64,000 nucleotides of DNA, taken from positions 1-64,000 of the forward strand of contig JABLXC010000020.1 of NCBI GenBank assembly GCA_013178185.1, given 5' to 3'. Origin of the DNA: Anaerolineae bacterium. Lineage in GTDB: Bacteria; Chloroflexota; Anaerolineae; Anaerolineales; Anaerolineaceae. The notes beneath the pieces are model-generated. The model saw only the letters and a list, made by a program, of their open reading frames with translations, was not told the DNA's origin and ran no database searches. Below are positions 53,188-61,934 of the stretch, one piece after another. Within the stretch, counting starts at the first letter, position 1, and each line of letters opens with the position of its first letter. The position numbers and the translations under genes are program-made.

Positions 53188-54680
53188 TGCGATGGCAGCC
53201 TTGTTCCGCTTGTGGGAAGCGCGGGTTTTATGAACCAGGTCTTCAAATAGATGGCTATCAGTGTGGCAAAAAGCAATTGTTTCAGCAATTCAATGATTCC
53301 AGTTGTGAGCTCAGTCTCGAATATCAAATAGAAGTTAATGAAGAAGATAAAATAGAAAAATAGATGCGGCAATCTTTGAGGAGATTTAAATGTTGCCGAT
53401 TGCTTTATGAAGTAACTGTGCGCGAAGCGATAAAACAATCCAAAGAGGTACAAGCCGATGATGACGGCGAAAAGACCGCCATGCTGGTAGAGGTCGGCAG
53501 GGGTGGAGATGGCGAAGGAGGTTGGCCCTGCTACATCGAAATAATTTTGAGCGAATTTTGACCCCAGCTGAATTGGTTTTGAGGGCCAAATAAAGCGAGG
53601 GACGAAGGCGTAGGCGGGGATGAGGAGATAATCGGCGATACCGAGGTAGTTGGCGGGGAAGGAATAGATGATGACAGCGAAGGAATCGAGCAGGTGAGAG
53701 CGGATCATGACGAAGTTGAGAGCAAGGTTGAGGTAATCGCTGGGGCTGAGGGTGGAGAGGTAGTCTAGTGTTTGGGTGGAGCGGGTGATGAAATCGGAAG
53801 GGGGAAGATTGCGAAAGACGCCGATGACAGGGAAGATGATCAGGAGGATGAACAGAATGGCGAGGATGAGGTGGCGGGGGCGGAGGGGGCGGTTAAGGTA
53901 ATGCTGGCACATCAGGAGGATAAGGATGGGGAGGATGAGTTCGAACTTACCGTTTCCCCAGACGAGGGCGTAGAGGATTTGGAGTGGGAGGGCGAGAAGG
54001 AGGGCAAGGCGGAACCAGCGCTGGAGTGGGGAGTAGACGAAGGCGTAGATGGCGATGAGGATAAGGGCATAGGTAGTGAGTTTAGAGAGTGCGATGGGGT
54101 AGTAAGAGAAGGAAGGGGGCAGGATTTGGAGGGAGTTGAGCCAGCGGCCGAGGAAGCCGAGGACATAGAGGAGGAGGATTTTGAAGAGGTTAGGGACAGC
54201 AGGCCATTTGAAGGGGAGAGGAGGGAGGGCGTTGGCGATCTTAGGGGCAAGGGGGAGGTAGTAACCGAGGAGGAGGGAGGTAAAGCCGAGGCTGGTATAG
54301 AGGAGGGCTTTGGAGAAAGTTTCCCAATATCGGAGGGAGCCCATGATAGCGGAAGGGTTGGCGAGGATGTAGAAGGAGCGGAAGGCGAAGTGGAGGGCGT
54401 AGGAGGCGGCGGCCAGGTAGATGAACGAGAACCAATCGAAGTGATCGAAGCGACGGCCGATGAAGAAGGGGAGAGCGGTGAGGAGGAGGAGGGAGAGGGA
54501 GAGGGTGACAATGGAGGTGGAGGCGCTGACGGCGAGCCAACTGCTACGGAGGATGTGTTGGTTATTGAGGAGGAAGAGGATCAGCAGCAGCACCAGCGTG
54601 GCAAAAAACGCCAGCATGGGCAGGAGGATGCTATAAGGCTTCCGTATGTTCGCCTGGGTGAATTTGTTCTTCAAGTTCAC
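53184..54680 (-). CDS. Membrane protein, probable polysaccharide repeat-unit polymerase (Wzy-like)
   Basis: A 498-residue membrane protein with roughly twelve hydrophobic segments. The longer outer loops are at about residues 290-340 and 355-400, including NFVMIRSHLLDSFAVIIYSF and PRFIWPSKPIQLGSKFAQ, a pattern typical of O-antigen polymerases of the oligosaccharide-repeat type. Its position between a glycosyltransferase and a methyltransferase, with a Wzx flippase and Wzc in the operon, supports Wzy. From 53580 to about 54570 the plus strand is almost all G and A (the coding strand pyrimidine-rich), unlike its neighbours or its own ends. Confidence 0.7.
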   Translation of the reverse strand: MNLKNKFTQANIRKPYSILLPMLAFFATLVLLLILFLLNNQHILRSSWLAVSASTSIVTLSLSLLLLTALPFFIGRRFDHFDWFSFIYLAAASYALHFAFRSFYILANPSAIMGSLRYWETFSKALLYTSLGFTSLLLGYYLPLAPKIANALPPLPFKWPAVPNLFKILLLYVLGFLGRWLNSLQILPPSFSYYPIALSKLTTYALILIAIYAFVYSPLQRWFRLALLLALPLQILYALVWGNGKFELILPILILLMCQHYLNRPLRPRHLILAILFILLIIFPVIGVFRNLPPSDFITRSTQTLDYLSTLSPSDYLNLALNFVMIRSHLLDSFAVIIYSFPANYLGIADYLLIPAYAFVPRFIWPSKPIQLGSKFAQNYFDVAGPTSFAISTPADLYQHGGLFAVIIGLYLFGLFYRFAHSYFIKQSATFKSPQRLPHLFFYFIFFINFYLIFETELTTGIIELLKQLLFATLIAIYLKTWFIKPALPTSGTRLPSQ

Positions 54681-54745
54681 AAGTTTATTTTAGCGTTGAT
54701 CCAATTATGTGTATTGGCATTCAATTCGTCTGATAGTTGATACCT

Positions 54746-55489
54746 TTATGTCAAATTTGTTGGCTTGTCGGCCTTGATCAAAAAAACCCTAGAAAAAAGG
54801 TTTTTTTCTGATATCCCCATTTCTGCATAATTCCAGATGATTAATCCTATCCTGATAATTTGCCAAATTAAAAATCTGATACTTGATTTTATACTATGCC
54901 CAATGGGTACAGGCCCGCATTCTCGTCCTTCGATATAGTGGAATCCGACGAGACTTAATAAACTTGAAAGAGATCTAAATGTAAAACTTGCTTCATGGGT
55001 AAAATCAATGTAACGCATGGATGATCCCCATAAAGAGTCACTGTTTGTTGTCTGCAAGATTAAACGCCCTCCTGATATTAATGAATTAAAACAGTCCTCT
55101 AGAAATGGCAATACCTCTGGTTTGTATAAATGTTCGATCAAATCCATGCAAATAATCAAATCGTAGGAATTAGGGTGTGTTTTTAACCATTCCATCGCAT
55201 CTGATTGCACCACATTCTCGTGGAAGTGTCTGGCGAAATTTACCTGCTCAGGGCTGACATCAATGCCTGTAATATTGGAATATCCCAGGTCTTTAATCAG
55301 CCCAAGCATTCGACCATTTCCACATGCCAGTTCTATCACAGAAGCATTTTTATCAACAGGTAGCCAATCGCGGAAGTAATATCTGTAACCCTTTTTCCAA
55401 CGCTTCACCTTATCGCTGGTTAATATATCTTCTGCGTTTTGAAAATCAGTCCCATAATTTCGATATATTCGATTTCGGTAATTATCCAT
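54746..55489 (-). CDS. Class I SAM-dependent methyltransferase
   Basis: A 247-residue methyltransferase (type 11/25). Motif I is VIELACGNGRMLGLIKDLG, motif II ITGIDVSPEQVNFARHFHE, and motif IV YDLIICMDLIEHLYKPEVL, followed by GGRLILQTTNS. Such enzymes in EPS loci methylate sugars or act on lipid-linked intermediates; the acceptor is unknown. A 182-base gap (55490-55671) separates it from the next gene upstream and holds no feature I can support. ATG 55489 follows GGAGTCAG. Confidence 0.85.
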   Translation of the reverse strand: MDNYRNRIYRNYGTDFQNAEDILTSDKVKRWKKGYRYYFRDWLPVDKNASVIELACGNGRMLGLIKDLGYSNITGIDVSPEQVNFARHFHENVVQSDAMEWLKTHPNSYDLIICMDLIEHLYKPEVLPFLEDCFNSLISGGRLILQTTNSDSLWGSSMRYIDFTHEASFTFRSLSSLLSLVGFHYIEGRECGPVPIGHSIKSSIRFLIWQIIRIGLIIWNYAEMGISEKNLFSRVFLIKADKPTNLT

Positions 55490-55671
55490 GATCTGACTCC
55501 AAAAACTATTTTTGGGGGGTGTGATTGGGACTCAATATCGGGTTTCCCATCCTTCAGCGATATTTTTTGAACTAAACGAACGCTGCCTGATATTGATGCT
55601 ATTTGTAAAGACGACGCAGCGCCTAATGCAGAAATCTGTTGTGTTATTGTCTTGAACCTGCAGGTTTGCAC

Positions 55672-56826
55672 TTAGATTTCATCGCTCACCTTGCAATACG
55701 CATCTTGATACGCGGCTGCAATTCGTTTTCCATAATCATCCCAGCCACCTAAACGCTTGACCTTTTCCAGCGCGGCGTTCGCCATTTGCAAGCGGATATC
55801 CGGATTCTCATAGAGATATTGAATTTTTTCCCGGAGGGCGGCAGGATCGCGGGGCGGAACAATAAATCCCTCGACCCCATCCGCAATCAATTCTTCTGCG
55901 CCGGTATTTTTCGTCGCAACGATAGGCAAGCCACAAGCCATTGCCTGGGCAATGACTGTTGCCAGGCCATCTTCAATTGAGGCAATGATAAAGACCGAAG
56001 CTCTGGAATACCATTGATATAACTCTGTTCTTGGTTTGGGGCCAAAATAGATGCAATTCCCCTTATTGTTTAGGAAAAAATCCTTTAAATCTGCGCCGAG
56101 TTTGCCGACCATCATGAATTCGAAATTGGGGAGGTTGAAGTTAGCGAAAGCTTCCAATAAATAGGGAATTCCTTTTCTTAAAGAGATCTGACCTACATAG
56201 ATAGCCCGAAATATCTTATCGGTTTTTGCCAGGGGGCGGAATGTGTCCATGTCGACACCGTAGGGGATAACAGCCAGTTTGTTTGGAGGGACTCCTTTTG
56301 CCAAAAAAGTTTCATATACAAATTTTGATGGTACCGTGATGAGATCGCAGGTTTCGTATTCTGCGATTTCTGTATCTACTATCCTGGGATCGATTCTTTT
56401 ATAGGGAATTCCCCAAAGTTTATATTCTTCTTGCAAGATTTCGTCCTGAAAGAGGATGTGGGTAGAGCCCCGGTCACAAATTGTAGCGGCATTGTACTTG
56501 TTTTTTACCAGTGTGAAAGCCGAGAGTCCAAATCCCGATAGACTGTGAAAGACATCGCATGAAGTTACATTAGCAGCCAGCCAGCGCGAAAACAGGTCAT
56601 GAGTCGGTTTTTCCAGAGTGGATTCTAGACGGCTCAGGCCAAGTTTGCGCGTCAGGTAAGTTGGCCCAAGCAATACCGGGGCACGTTTTACTTTGTCGCT
56701 TCTTATCCCTGGTGTTCTGCTCGTCGGTAGGGCGGTGTAATAGGTTTTTAAAAGCCCTAAGCGCTGCATTTGCATCGCCAGGTTATAAACATGAAAGGTA
56801 GTAATTCCCGATATGTTGACTTGCAC
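55672..56826 (-). CDS. Glycosyltransferase family 4
   Basis: A 384-residue GT-B enzyme. The first conserved piece is VQVNISGITTFHVYNLAMQM. The second half has AIYVGQISLRKGIPYLLEAF, FMMVGKLGADLKDFFLN, YFGPKPRTELYQWYSRAS and DGLATVIAQAMACGLPIVAT. The usual first Glu of E-x7-E is the Glu before DGLAT. The start is taken as GTG 56826, 5 bases after the flippase stop. The longer frame from 56892 overlaps the flippase by 61 bases and is less likely. Confidence 0.8.
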   Translation of the reverse strand: MQVNISGITTFHVYNLAMQMQRLGLLKTYYTALPTSRTPGIRSDKVKRAPVLLGPTYLTRKLGLSRLESTLEKPTHDLFSRWLAANVTSCDVFHSLSGFGLSAFTLVKNKYNAATICDRGSTHILFQDEILQEEYKLWGIPYKRIDPRIVDTEIAEYETCDLITVPSKFVYETFLAKGVPPNKLAVIPYGVDMDTFRPLAKTDKIFRAIYVGQISLRKGIPYLLEAFANFNLPNFEFMMVGKLGADLKDFFLNNKGNCIYFGPKPRTELYQWYSRASVFIIASIEDGLATVIAQAMACGLPIVATKNTGAEELIADGVEGFIVPPRDPAALREKIQYLYENPDIRLQMANAALEKVKRLGGWDDYGKRIAAAYQDAYCKVSDEI

Positions 56827-56831
56827 GTCTT

Positions 56832-58118
56832 CTAAACCATCCTGCGGGTATTTTTGTATTGACACCAGATAAAATACACCAAGGTAACGCATACAAAAAA
56901 ATAAACTACCAGAGATGCGATTGCGGCGCCGATGATTCCGTAGAGCGGGATGAATATCATGAGAAAAATCGTTGTCGCAACTAGACCGATCAGGTCTGCC
57001 GTGAGAACTTTACCTGTCAGCCCCATACCTTTAAGGGCGTCACCAAGCAATGTATTCAAGCTTAAGATCGCATTTGCAATGACGAGGATGATGGCAGGAA
57101 CAACCGCCTGTCGAAATTGTTCGCCAAATAACAAGGGCACCATGATGGGGGTGACGATCGAGATAGCGACCGTTGTTGTCAGCACCAATACGCTGTATTG
57201 AGGTATCACAGCTCTTAGCAAACTCACTTTCTTTTTTGGATCGGCGAGGGCGCCTAAAGAGGGGAACAGAACTGGTCCAATTGCATTTAAGATAGGTGAA
57301 GCGGCTGCAGACCAGGAAACCGCCACAACGTATTGTCCCAGATGGACTGGGGCTAAAACAGCAGCCATCAGGATCTGATCCATCCTCAGGTTTAATGTTT
57401 GCGGGATCAAACTGAGAGCAGCAGGCAAGCCGTAGGCCAACATGGGTTTGAAGTTTTGTATATTGACCTTGCCAGGTTGAGCGAGCCGTTTTTTGACCAG
57501 GATCCATGTTGGGAGCAGAATGAGCCACGACCCGATGATAAAAATCTGGCTTACTTTGGTTGGGTTTGCCAACATTGGGAAGATCAGGGCAGATACCAAT
57601 GTTATCAGCCAGATCACGTTGGGGAGAATTCTGATCAGATTCCATGATTTCCAACTGCCGACTGCTCTCAAAAGCTGGTGTGGGAGGCCATTTGACATGT
57701 AAGCGATCATTGCTCCCGCCAGGTAGATCCTGGCCGCTAGTAGGATCTGGGGATCCTGAGCTTTTAAAAGGGATGGCAACAGAAACCACCCTAAGCCAAA
57801 AATGGGGCAAAGGAAAATTGCGACGACCGCTAGCGCAGAAGCGAGGAATTCGCCAGCCTTATGGGGTTTTTGGCTGGTAAAGAATACAACGGCTTCGGGC
57901 ATTCCAAGCATTGCAATAGCGGCTATGAAAGAGGGAAAGGTTTGAATTGCAGCTAGTTCACCGCGTCCGGCTGGCCCAAGAATCCTGGCAGATAATATTC
58001 CTGTCACAAAGCCGATGGCTGCAATAACGATGTTTGTGCCCATGACCAGGGAAACTTGACCCGTAAAAGATGTAAGGTCTATAATTTTTGATAAAAGTAT
58101 TTCAACGTTATTTTTCAT
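56832..58118 (-). CDS. Polysaccharide flippase (Wzx, MATE/MVF type)
   Basis: A 428-residue membrane protein with about twelve helices. It starts SLVMGTNIVIAAIGFVTGIL and SARILGPAGRGELAA, the standard N-terminus of Wzx/oligosaccharide flippases, and later has LRMDQILMAAVLAPVHLGQY. It should move the lipid-linked repeat unit across the membrane. It starts 13 bases downstream of the CgeB-like gene stop. Confidence 0.85.
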   Translation of the reverse strand: MKNNVEILLSKIIDLTSFTGQVSLVMGTNIVIAAIGFVTGILSARILGPAGRGELAAIQTFPSFIAAIAMLGMPEAVVFFTSQKPHKAGEFLASALAVVAIFLCPIFGLGWFLLPSLLKAQDPQILLAARIYLAGAMIAYMSNGLPHQLLRAVGSWKSWNLIRILPNVIWLITLVSALIFPMLANPTKVSQIFIIGSWLILLPTWILVKKRLAQPGKVNIQNFKPMLAYGLPAALSLIPQTLNLRMDQILMAAVLAPVHLGQYVVAVSWSAAASPILNAIGPVLFPSLGALADPKKKVSLLRAVIPQYSVLVLTTTVAISIVTPIMVPLLFGEQFRQAVVPAIILVIANAILSLNTLLGDALKGMGLTGKVLTADLIGLVATTIFLMIFIPLYGIIGAAIASLVVYFFVCVTLVYFIWCQYKNTRRMV

Positions 58119-58131
58119 TCGCCGGGACTGT

Positions 58132-59148
58132 TTATTTTACGAGGTTAAGAATTTCTCGAAGCCGATCCGTGTAGGTACAGGCGCTGGTTCGAACCCTTTT
58201 TAATCCAGCCTGTCTTATCCTCTCTCTTGACCTGTCATTCATTAAGTAGAAGTTTATTTTATCGAACAGTTCTTCATCGGACGAAAAAAACACCGCTTCT
58301 TTGTCTTCTTCAAAAAGCATGAGGTGTTCTTTAGTTCGTTCTGCCAGTAGAAAGCCCCCGCAGGCCGGGATTTCAAAGGTGCGCATACTATGTCCATCCC
58401 GGTTAGTATGACGAACAAGCCCTAAAGAAATTTTTGCTGCCGAGGTGGCTAGGCGGTAATCGCGTCCCAGCGCCATTCCCCGATAAACATGCCGAAATTG
58501 AGAGTAGCGGTCCCAAAAGCCGCCGTAGAGAAAAAGCTTTACCTGGTTTCTTGAAAGCATCTTTGAAATCAGGTTGATTCGGTTTCTGTCGGCTGCTCCG
58601 ATGAAGCAAACCTCGCATGAAAACTTGAATATTTCATAAGCTGAGGATGGGATTTCTGGGAAATGGAGGGAAGGTTCGTAGCCGAAGGGGATAAAAACGA
58701 CGTTTTTTCCCCCGGCAAGGGTGATATCTGAGATTGTGCGCTGCTTTGTCGTAATGTAGAAATCATATAAAGGAATTGATTGAACGATATCGGATGTAGA
58801 AACATCCAAATTGAATGGGTCATCTGTAGCATAGTTGACCAGGATAGGCGTATAGAAAGCCCTGATTTGTTGGATGGTATCTGGCGAGAGCCAGGCGCCT
58901 TTGATAACGAGAATAATTTCTGGTTTCGACGCACAGGCAGAAAAAACGTCGTGATTGAAGCGTTTGTAATTTGTGTATTGTTTTCCTAATAACCGAAAGA
59001 GGATTTTTTCTTTGAAGGAATTCAGGCGAGTGTAAAGCTGTTCATTAATAAGTGTGCATTCATACCCTAGCTCGGCAAGTGCGCGCTTAAAAAAAGCCCC
59101 GACGTGGTAGAATTCACCAGCACCAATTAAAAGAACGCGCATGCTCAT
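58132..59148 (-). CDS. CgeB-like glycosyltransferase
   Basis: A 338-residue protein with a GT-B-like fold of the CgeB family. The start is RVLLIGAGEFYHVGAFFKRAL. The C-terminal domain has LGLVRHTNRDGHSMRTFEIP and ACGGFLLAERTKEHLMLFEE, a segment that identifies CgeB/family 1-like transferases of spore coats and surface polysaccharides. The donor is unknown. ATG 59148 shares one base with the preceding stop; 15 further in-frame residues exist but overlap that gene. Confidence 0.8.
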   Translation of the reverse strand: MSMRVLLIGAGEFYHVGAFFKRALAELGYECTLINEQLYTRLNSFKEKILFRLLGKQYTNYKRFNHDVFSACASKPEIILVIKGAWLSPDTIQQIRAFYTPILVNYATDDPFNLDVSTSDIVQSIPLYDFYITTKQRTISDITLAGGKNVVFIPFGYEPSLHFPEIPSSAYEIFKFSCEVCFIGAADRNRINLISKMLSRNQVKLFLYGGFWDRYSQFRHVYRGMALGRDYRLATSAAKISLGLVRHTNRDGHSMRTFEIPACGGFLLAERTKEHLMLFEEDKEAVFFSSDEELFDKINFYLMNDRSRERIRQAGLKRVRTSACTYTDRLREILNLVK

Positions 59149-60287
59149 CAACCTGCCGTGTACGCGAGAGCGTTCATGATTCCTTTGATGCAATTATCAT
59201 AGTTATACCCCAGCACTTTTTTAAGCGAGTTCTCACCCATCTTTTTTCTCAAATCATCCTCTGTGAGCAAGGTGATTAAATATTGTGTGAGGGCATTGAT
59301 GTTGCCTGCAGGGTATCGGTACCCTGTATGACCGTCTTCTACGAGATCGTATCCGGCACCGACCCGATCCGTCGTGATCACAGGCATCGAAAAGAGCATG
59401 GCTTCGTTAATGACAAGCCCCCAGGTATCAAAGACAGAGGGTAAGACAAAGATATCTCCAACCGAGTAGAATCTTGAAATCTCAGTCTGGTTCTTAAACC
59501 CAACTACCCTAGCATATTCTAAGCGCTTATCTTTGATATATTGTTCGATTTCTCCCCTTAACACACCTTCACCAATAAGTATCAGATTGGCGCGATATCC
59601 TTCCTGATGGATGGCCGTATAGGCTGATAAAAGATCGAAAGGTCTTTTTCTCGGGATCAATTTTCCTGAAAAAATGATCGTTGGTTGGCAGCTGGGCAGG
59701 GAGAGATCGCTCAGCGTTTCGTTTCTTTTCTTTTTCCAGAAATCACTCTGTTGCAGGAAAAAGTCATTATCAACACAGTAAGGCGTCTGAAAAATCCGAT
59801 CGTCGGAGATACCAAAGGATTTATAAAACCAATAATTTTGCCTGCCGATGCAAAGAAAAGCTGCTGTTTTGGAAAAGAGTCTTTTTAAGATCATGGTCTT
59901 GATCCATTCGATCGCTACATTCCGCTTGTGCAGTATTTCGGACTCGGTGTGTAGCAGGATGGGAATCTTAAATACAATCCCTCCGTAATATCCCGCCAGA
60001 GAGAACAGGGTTGCGTAGCTATGGATCAATAGGGCGTTAAACTTTCGCTGCTTAAGGATCGAAATGATTTGGAGGGGATCGTTTAAAAACTGATAGGTGT
60101 ATCCCTCCAACAACGGCCGGTCCCAATGAATTGGAATACTAAACTCCTTATCTAAACCACCCTGGATACTGGAGGCTGAACGATAAAAAACGGTAAGTTC
60201 GACGCCCTCTCTCGACGCCAAAGCCTTGAATAGGGGCGCCTGGTATTGAACTGGATGAGAGGTAAGGACAGCAATTTTATAACCCAA
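59148..60287 (-). CDS. Glycosyltransferase family 4
   Basis: A 379-residue GT-B enzyme. Its N-terminal half starts KIAVLTSHPVQYQAPLFKAL. The C-terminal half has TIIFSGKLIPRKRPFDLLSA, ARVVGFKNQTEISRFYSVGD and VFDTWGLVINEAMLFSMPVI (E-x7-E). The HPVQYQAPLF start is typical of a GT4 branch common in EPS clusters. It is the second gene of the operon, 18 bases downstream of the LCP gene. Confidence 0.86.
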   Translation of the reverse strand: MGYKIAVLTSHPVQYQAPLFKALASREGVELTVFYRSASSIQGGLDKEFSIPIHWDRPLLEGYTYQFLNDPLQIISILKQRKFNALLIHSYATLFSLAGYYGGIVFKIPILLHTESEILHKRNVAIEWIKTMILKRLFSKTAAFLCIGRQNYWFYKSFGISDDRIFQTPYCVDNDFFLQQSDFWKKKRNETLSDLSLPSCQPTIIFSGKLIPRKRPFDLLSAYTAIHQEGYRANLILIGEGVLRGEIEQYIKDKRLEYARVVGFKNQTEISRFYSVGDIFVLPSVFDTWGLVINEAMLFSMPVITTDRVGAGYDLVEDGHTGYRYPAGNINALTQYLITLLTEDDLRKKMGENSLKKVLGYNYDNCIKGIMNALAYTAG

Positions 60288-60305
60288 ATTATGATGGATC
60301 CTGAA

Positions 60306-61364
60306 TTAATTTTGCGGCCTACCCAGCGTCTCGCGGAAGAGCTGCCTGATTTTTTCGGAATTGGGATAGAGGATATTGCTTTGGCCTGCACTAACCATAT
60401 CTGGCCCTATGGCATAAAACAAGATGCGGTCTGAGGGCAAGGTTTTCAGCATGCAAGTTAATTCGACAATCTGTTCCGGGCTGAGTGAGGTGGTTACTGA
60501 GTTGCTAAATTGGCTGATAAGGCTGGGTATCCGCAGAACGTTGGCCGGTTCGAGTAATTTTTTCCGAATGGCTTCGATCACCTCATTTTGCCTTTGTTGG
60601 CGGTTCCATTCATTGTCAAAGCCGCGCACGTATTCTACCGTCAATGCGCCGTTAAAATGAGATAACCCGGCCGAAAAATAGTGTGTGAATCCGACCGTCC
60701 TGGCGTCAAATGAGTTTTTTACGTTGACATCAATACCGCCGATTGTATCAATCATGGTGGTATAAGTGCTAAAATCCATGGTGACATAGTGATCTGGGAT
60801 CAGGCCGAAATTTTCATAGATGATTTGGGCAAGAGAGGTGGTGGCAACTGACATTACTTGCGTGCGGTTGCCGGAAGCTGTTTGTTCAAAGAGCTGGTAG
60901 GTTTCACCCAGGCGGTATCCCTGGTAGCCTCTCGAAACAAGCAGGGGGCCGCCTACCCAAACATCCCGGGGTATCGAGACTATTGAGATGATGTTTTGAT
61001 CGTAATCCACTTTGGCGTAACGGATAAAATCGGCGCCATAGGGTGGCAAACCGATGCTGTCATCTCCTCCCGTTACCAGAATAATCATCGAGCCGCTGCC
61101 GCAAGCACTGCTGGTCGCGATAGGCGTTTGTGTGAGGGGTTGATTCGACGCAGAAGGGAGTTCTGTGGCTGTCGCCTGAAAAGTGGACGTGCTCTTTACT
61201 GACGTTTTTGTGGGGATGATGGGCAGAGTTGCTGAGGGTTTTGCATTGATCACAAGCTGCGGGGCTAAAGGGCTTTTATAAAGTTGGATTCCCAGGATCA
61301 CACAGGCGGTAAGCAACCCTAATAAGATCAGACCCCCAATTAATGCGTACATATAGTTTTTCAT
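60306..61364 (-). CDS. LytR-CpsA-Psr (LCP) family cell-wall polymer ligase
   Basis: A 352-residue protein anchored by a helix at residues 5-28. A Thr/Ser/Pro-rich linker (about 45-90) is followed by the LCP domain (about 95-300): NIISIVSIPRDVWVGGPLL, MDFSTYTTMIDTIGGIDVNV and EYVRGFDNEWNRQQRQNEV, with the conserved Asp and Arg residues that hold the polyprenyl-pyrophosphate head. LCP enzymes transfer finished polymer from the lipid carrier to the wall. ATG 61364 follows AAGGAGGGCAAG. It is the first gene of the EPS operon, so expression of the ligase leads. Confidence 0.9.
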   Translation of the reverse strand: MKNYMYALIGGLILLGLLTACVILGIQLYKSPLAPQLVINAKPSATLPIIPTKTSVKSTSTFQATATELPSASNQPLTQTPIATSSACGSGSMIILVTGGDDSIGLPPYGADFIRYAKVDYDQNIISIVSIPRDVWVGGPLLVSRGYQGYRLGETYQLFEQTASGNRTQVMSVATTSLAQIIYENFGLIPDHYVTMDFSTYTTMIDTIGGIDVNVKNSFDARTVGFTHYFSAGLSHFNGALTVEYVRGFDNEWNRQQRQNEVIEAIRKKLLEPANVLRIPSLISQFSNSVTTSLSPEQIVELTCMLKTLPSDRILFYAIGPDMVSAGQSNILYPNSEKIRQLFRETLGRPQN

Positions 61365-61415
61365 CTTGCCCTCCTTCCCTGCAACGCTTCAAGCTGCCTT
61401 CCTTTCAACCTATTT

Positions 61416-61443
61416 ATCATACATCATTTTGAGAGAAATACAA
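61416..61443 (-). promoter_or_regulatory. Candidate promoter of the EPS operon
   Basis: On the minus strand TTGTAT (61438-61443), a 16-base spacer and TATGAT (61416-61421) lie about 52 bases before the LCP gene. It would drive the roughly 19 kb operon to 42577. Confidence 0.5.
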
Positions 61444-61553
61444 TTTGCCCTTGAGCGCGGTTACAGTCACAAATTTCCATAGAAAGGGTTGCAAAAAGAG
61501 AGAGTTCCAATCACTATTGAAGTTGGCAAACCCAACAGAGAAAGGAACCCTCC

Positions 61554-61874
61554 ATGACAGACGGATCTGTCCAAATCAGTATAACTATAAAAGTAGCCGA
61601 ATGCGAGAGGAAATTTGAGGAAGAAATCAAACCAGAGGTCATCGAAGAAACTCTTCAAAGAATGGCCATGAGCAACAGAGATAGATAAACAGATTGCCAA
61701 ACAAGTACCCAAGATCTGGCAGAGTGTAGGGACGAAGAGCGGTGGCTGGTCAGCAGTCTGGGAGCAATGAGATACAAAAGGCGGATTTACATAGATGATA
61801 AGCGAAGGCGCAGAAAGCCGGTGGATGAGCTATTGGGAATTGAGAAATATGATGTTACTGAATGGAAGAGGTAG
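61554..61874 (+). pseudogene. Decayed ISLre2/UPF0236-like transposase (N-terminal part)
   Basis: Two short open pieces in one orientation remain. At 61554-61688 a 44-residue frame starts MTDGSVQISITIKVAECERK. In another frame, 61731-61874 reads DEERWLVSSLGAMRYKRRIY, then ends in KPVDELLGIEKYD. The second piece looks like the region of UPF0236/ISLre2 proteins before the catalytic core (ERW, SSLGxxRYxRR, DELLG). Frames do not join and the C-terminus is missing, so it cannot be active. The remaining bases of the 61365-61934 gap show nothing else besides the LCP promoter. The family call is moderately sure. Confidence 0.5.
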
Positions 61875-61934
61875 CGCGATATGATGGGGATGCGATAAAA
61901 TTATCGAAGGTAACTTTTAAATAGGGAGATGGTT

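Noticed and set aside
53772-54740. Long plus-strand ORF of 322 codons, rich in Glu, Gly and Asp
   Set aside because: It lies opposite the polymerase gene in the G/A-rich block, where few stop codons can occur. Its composition is low-complexity, it lacks a fold, and the minus-strand frame reads as a normal membrane protein.
55420-55671. Minus-strand frame of 83 codons in the gap before the methyltransferase gene
   Set aside because: It overlaps the methyltransferase start, has no recognisable domain and uses a weak GTG start; probably non-coding leader.
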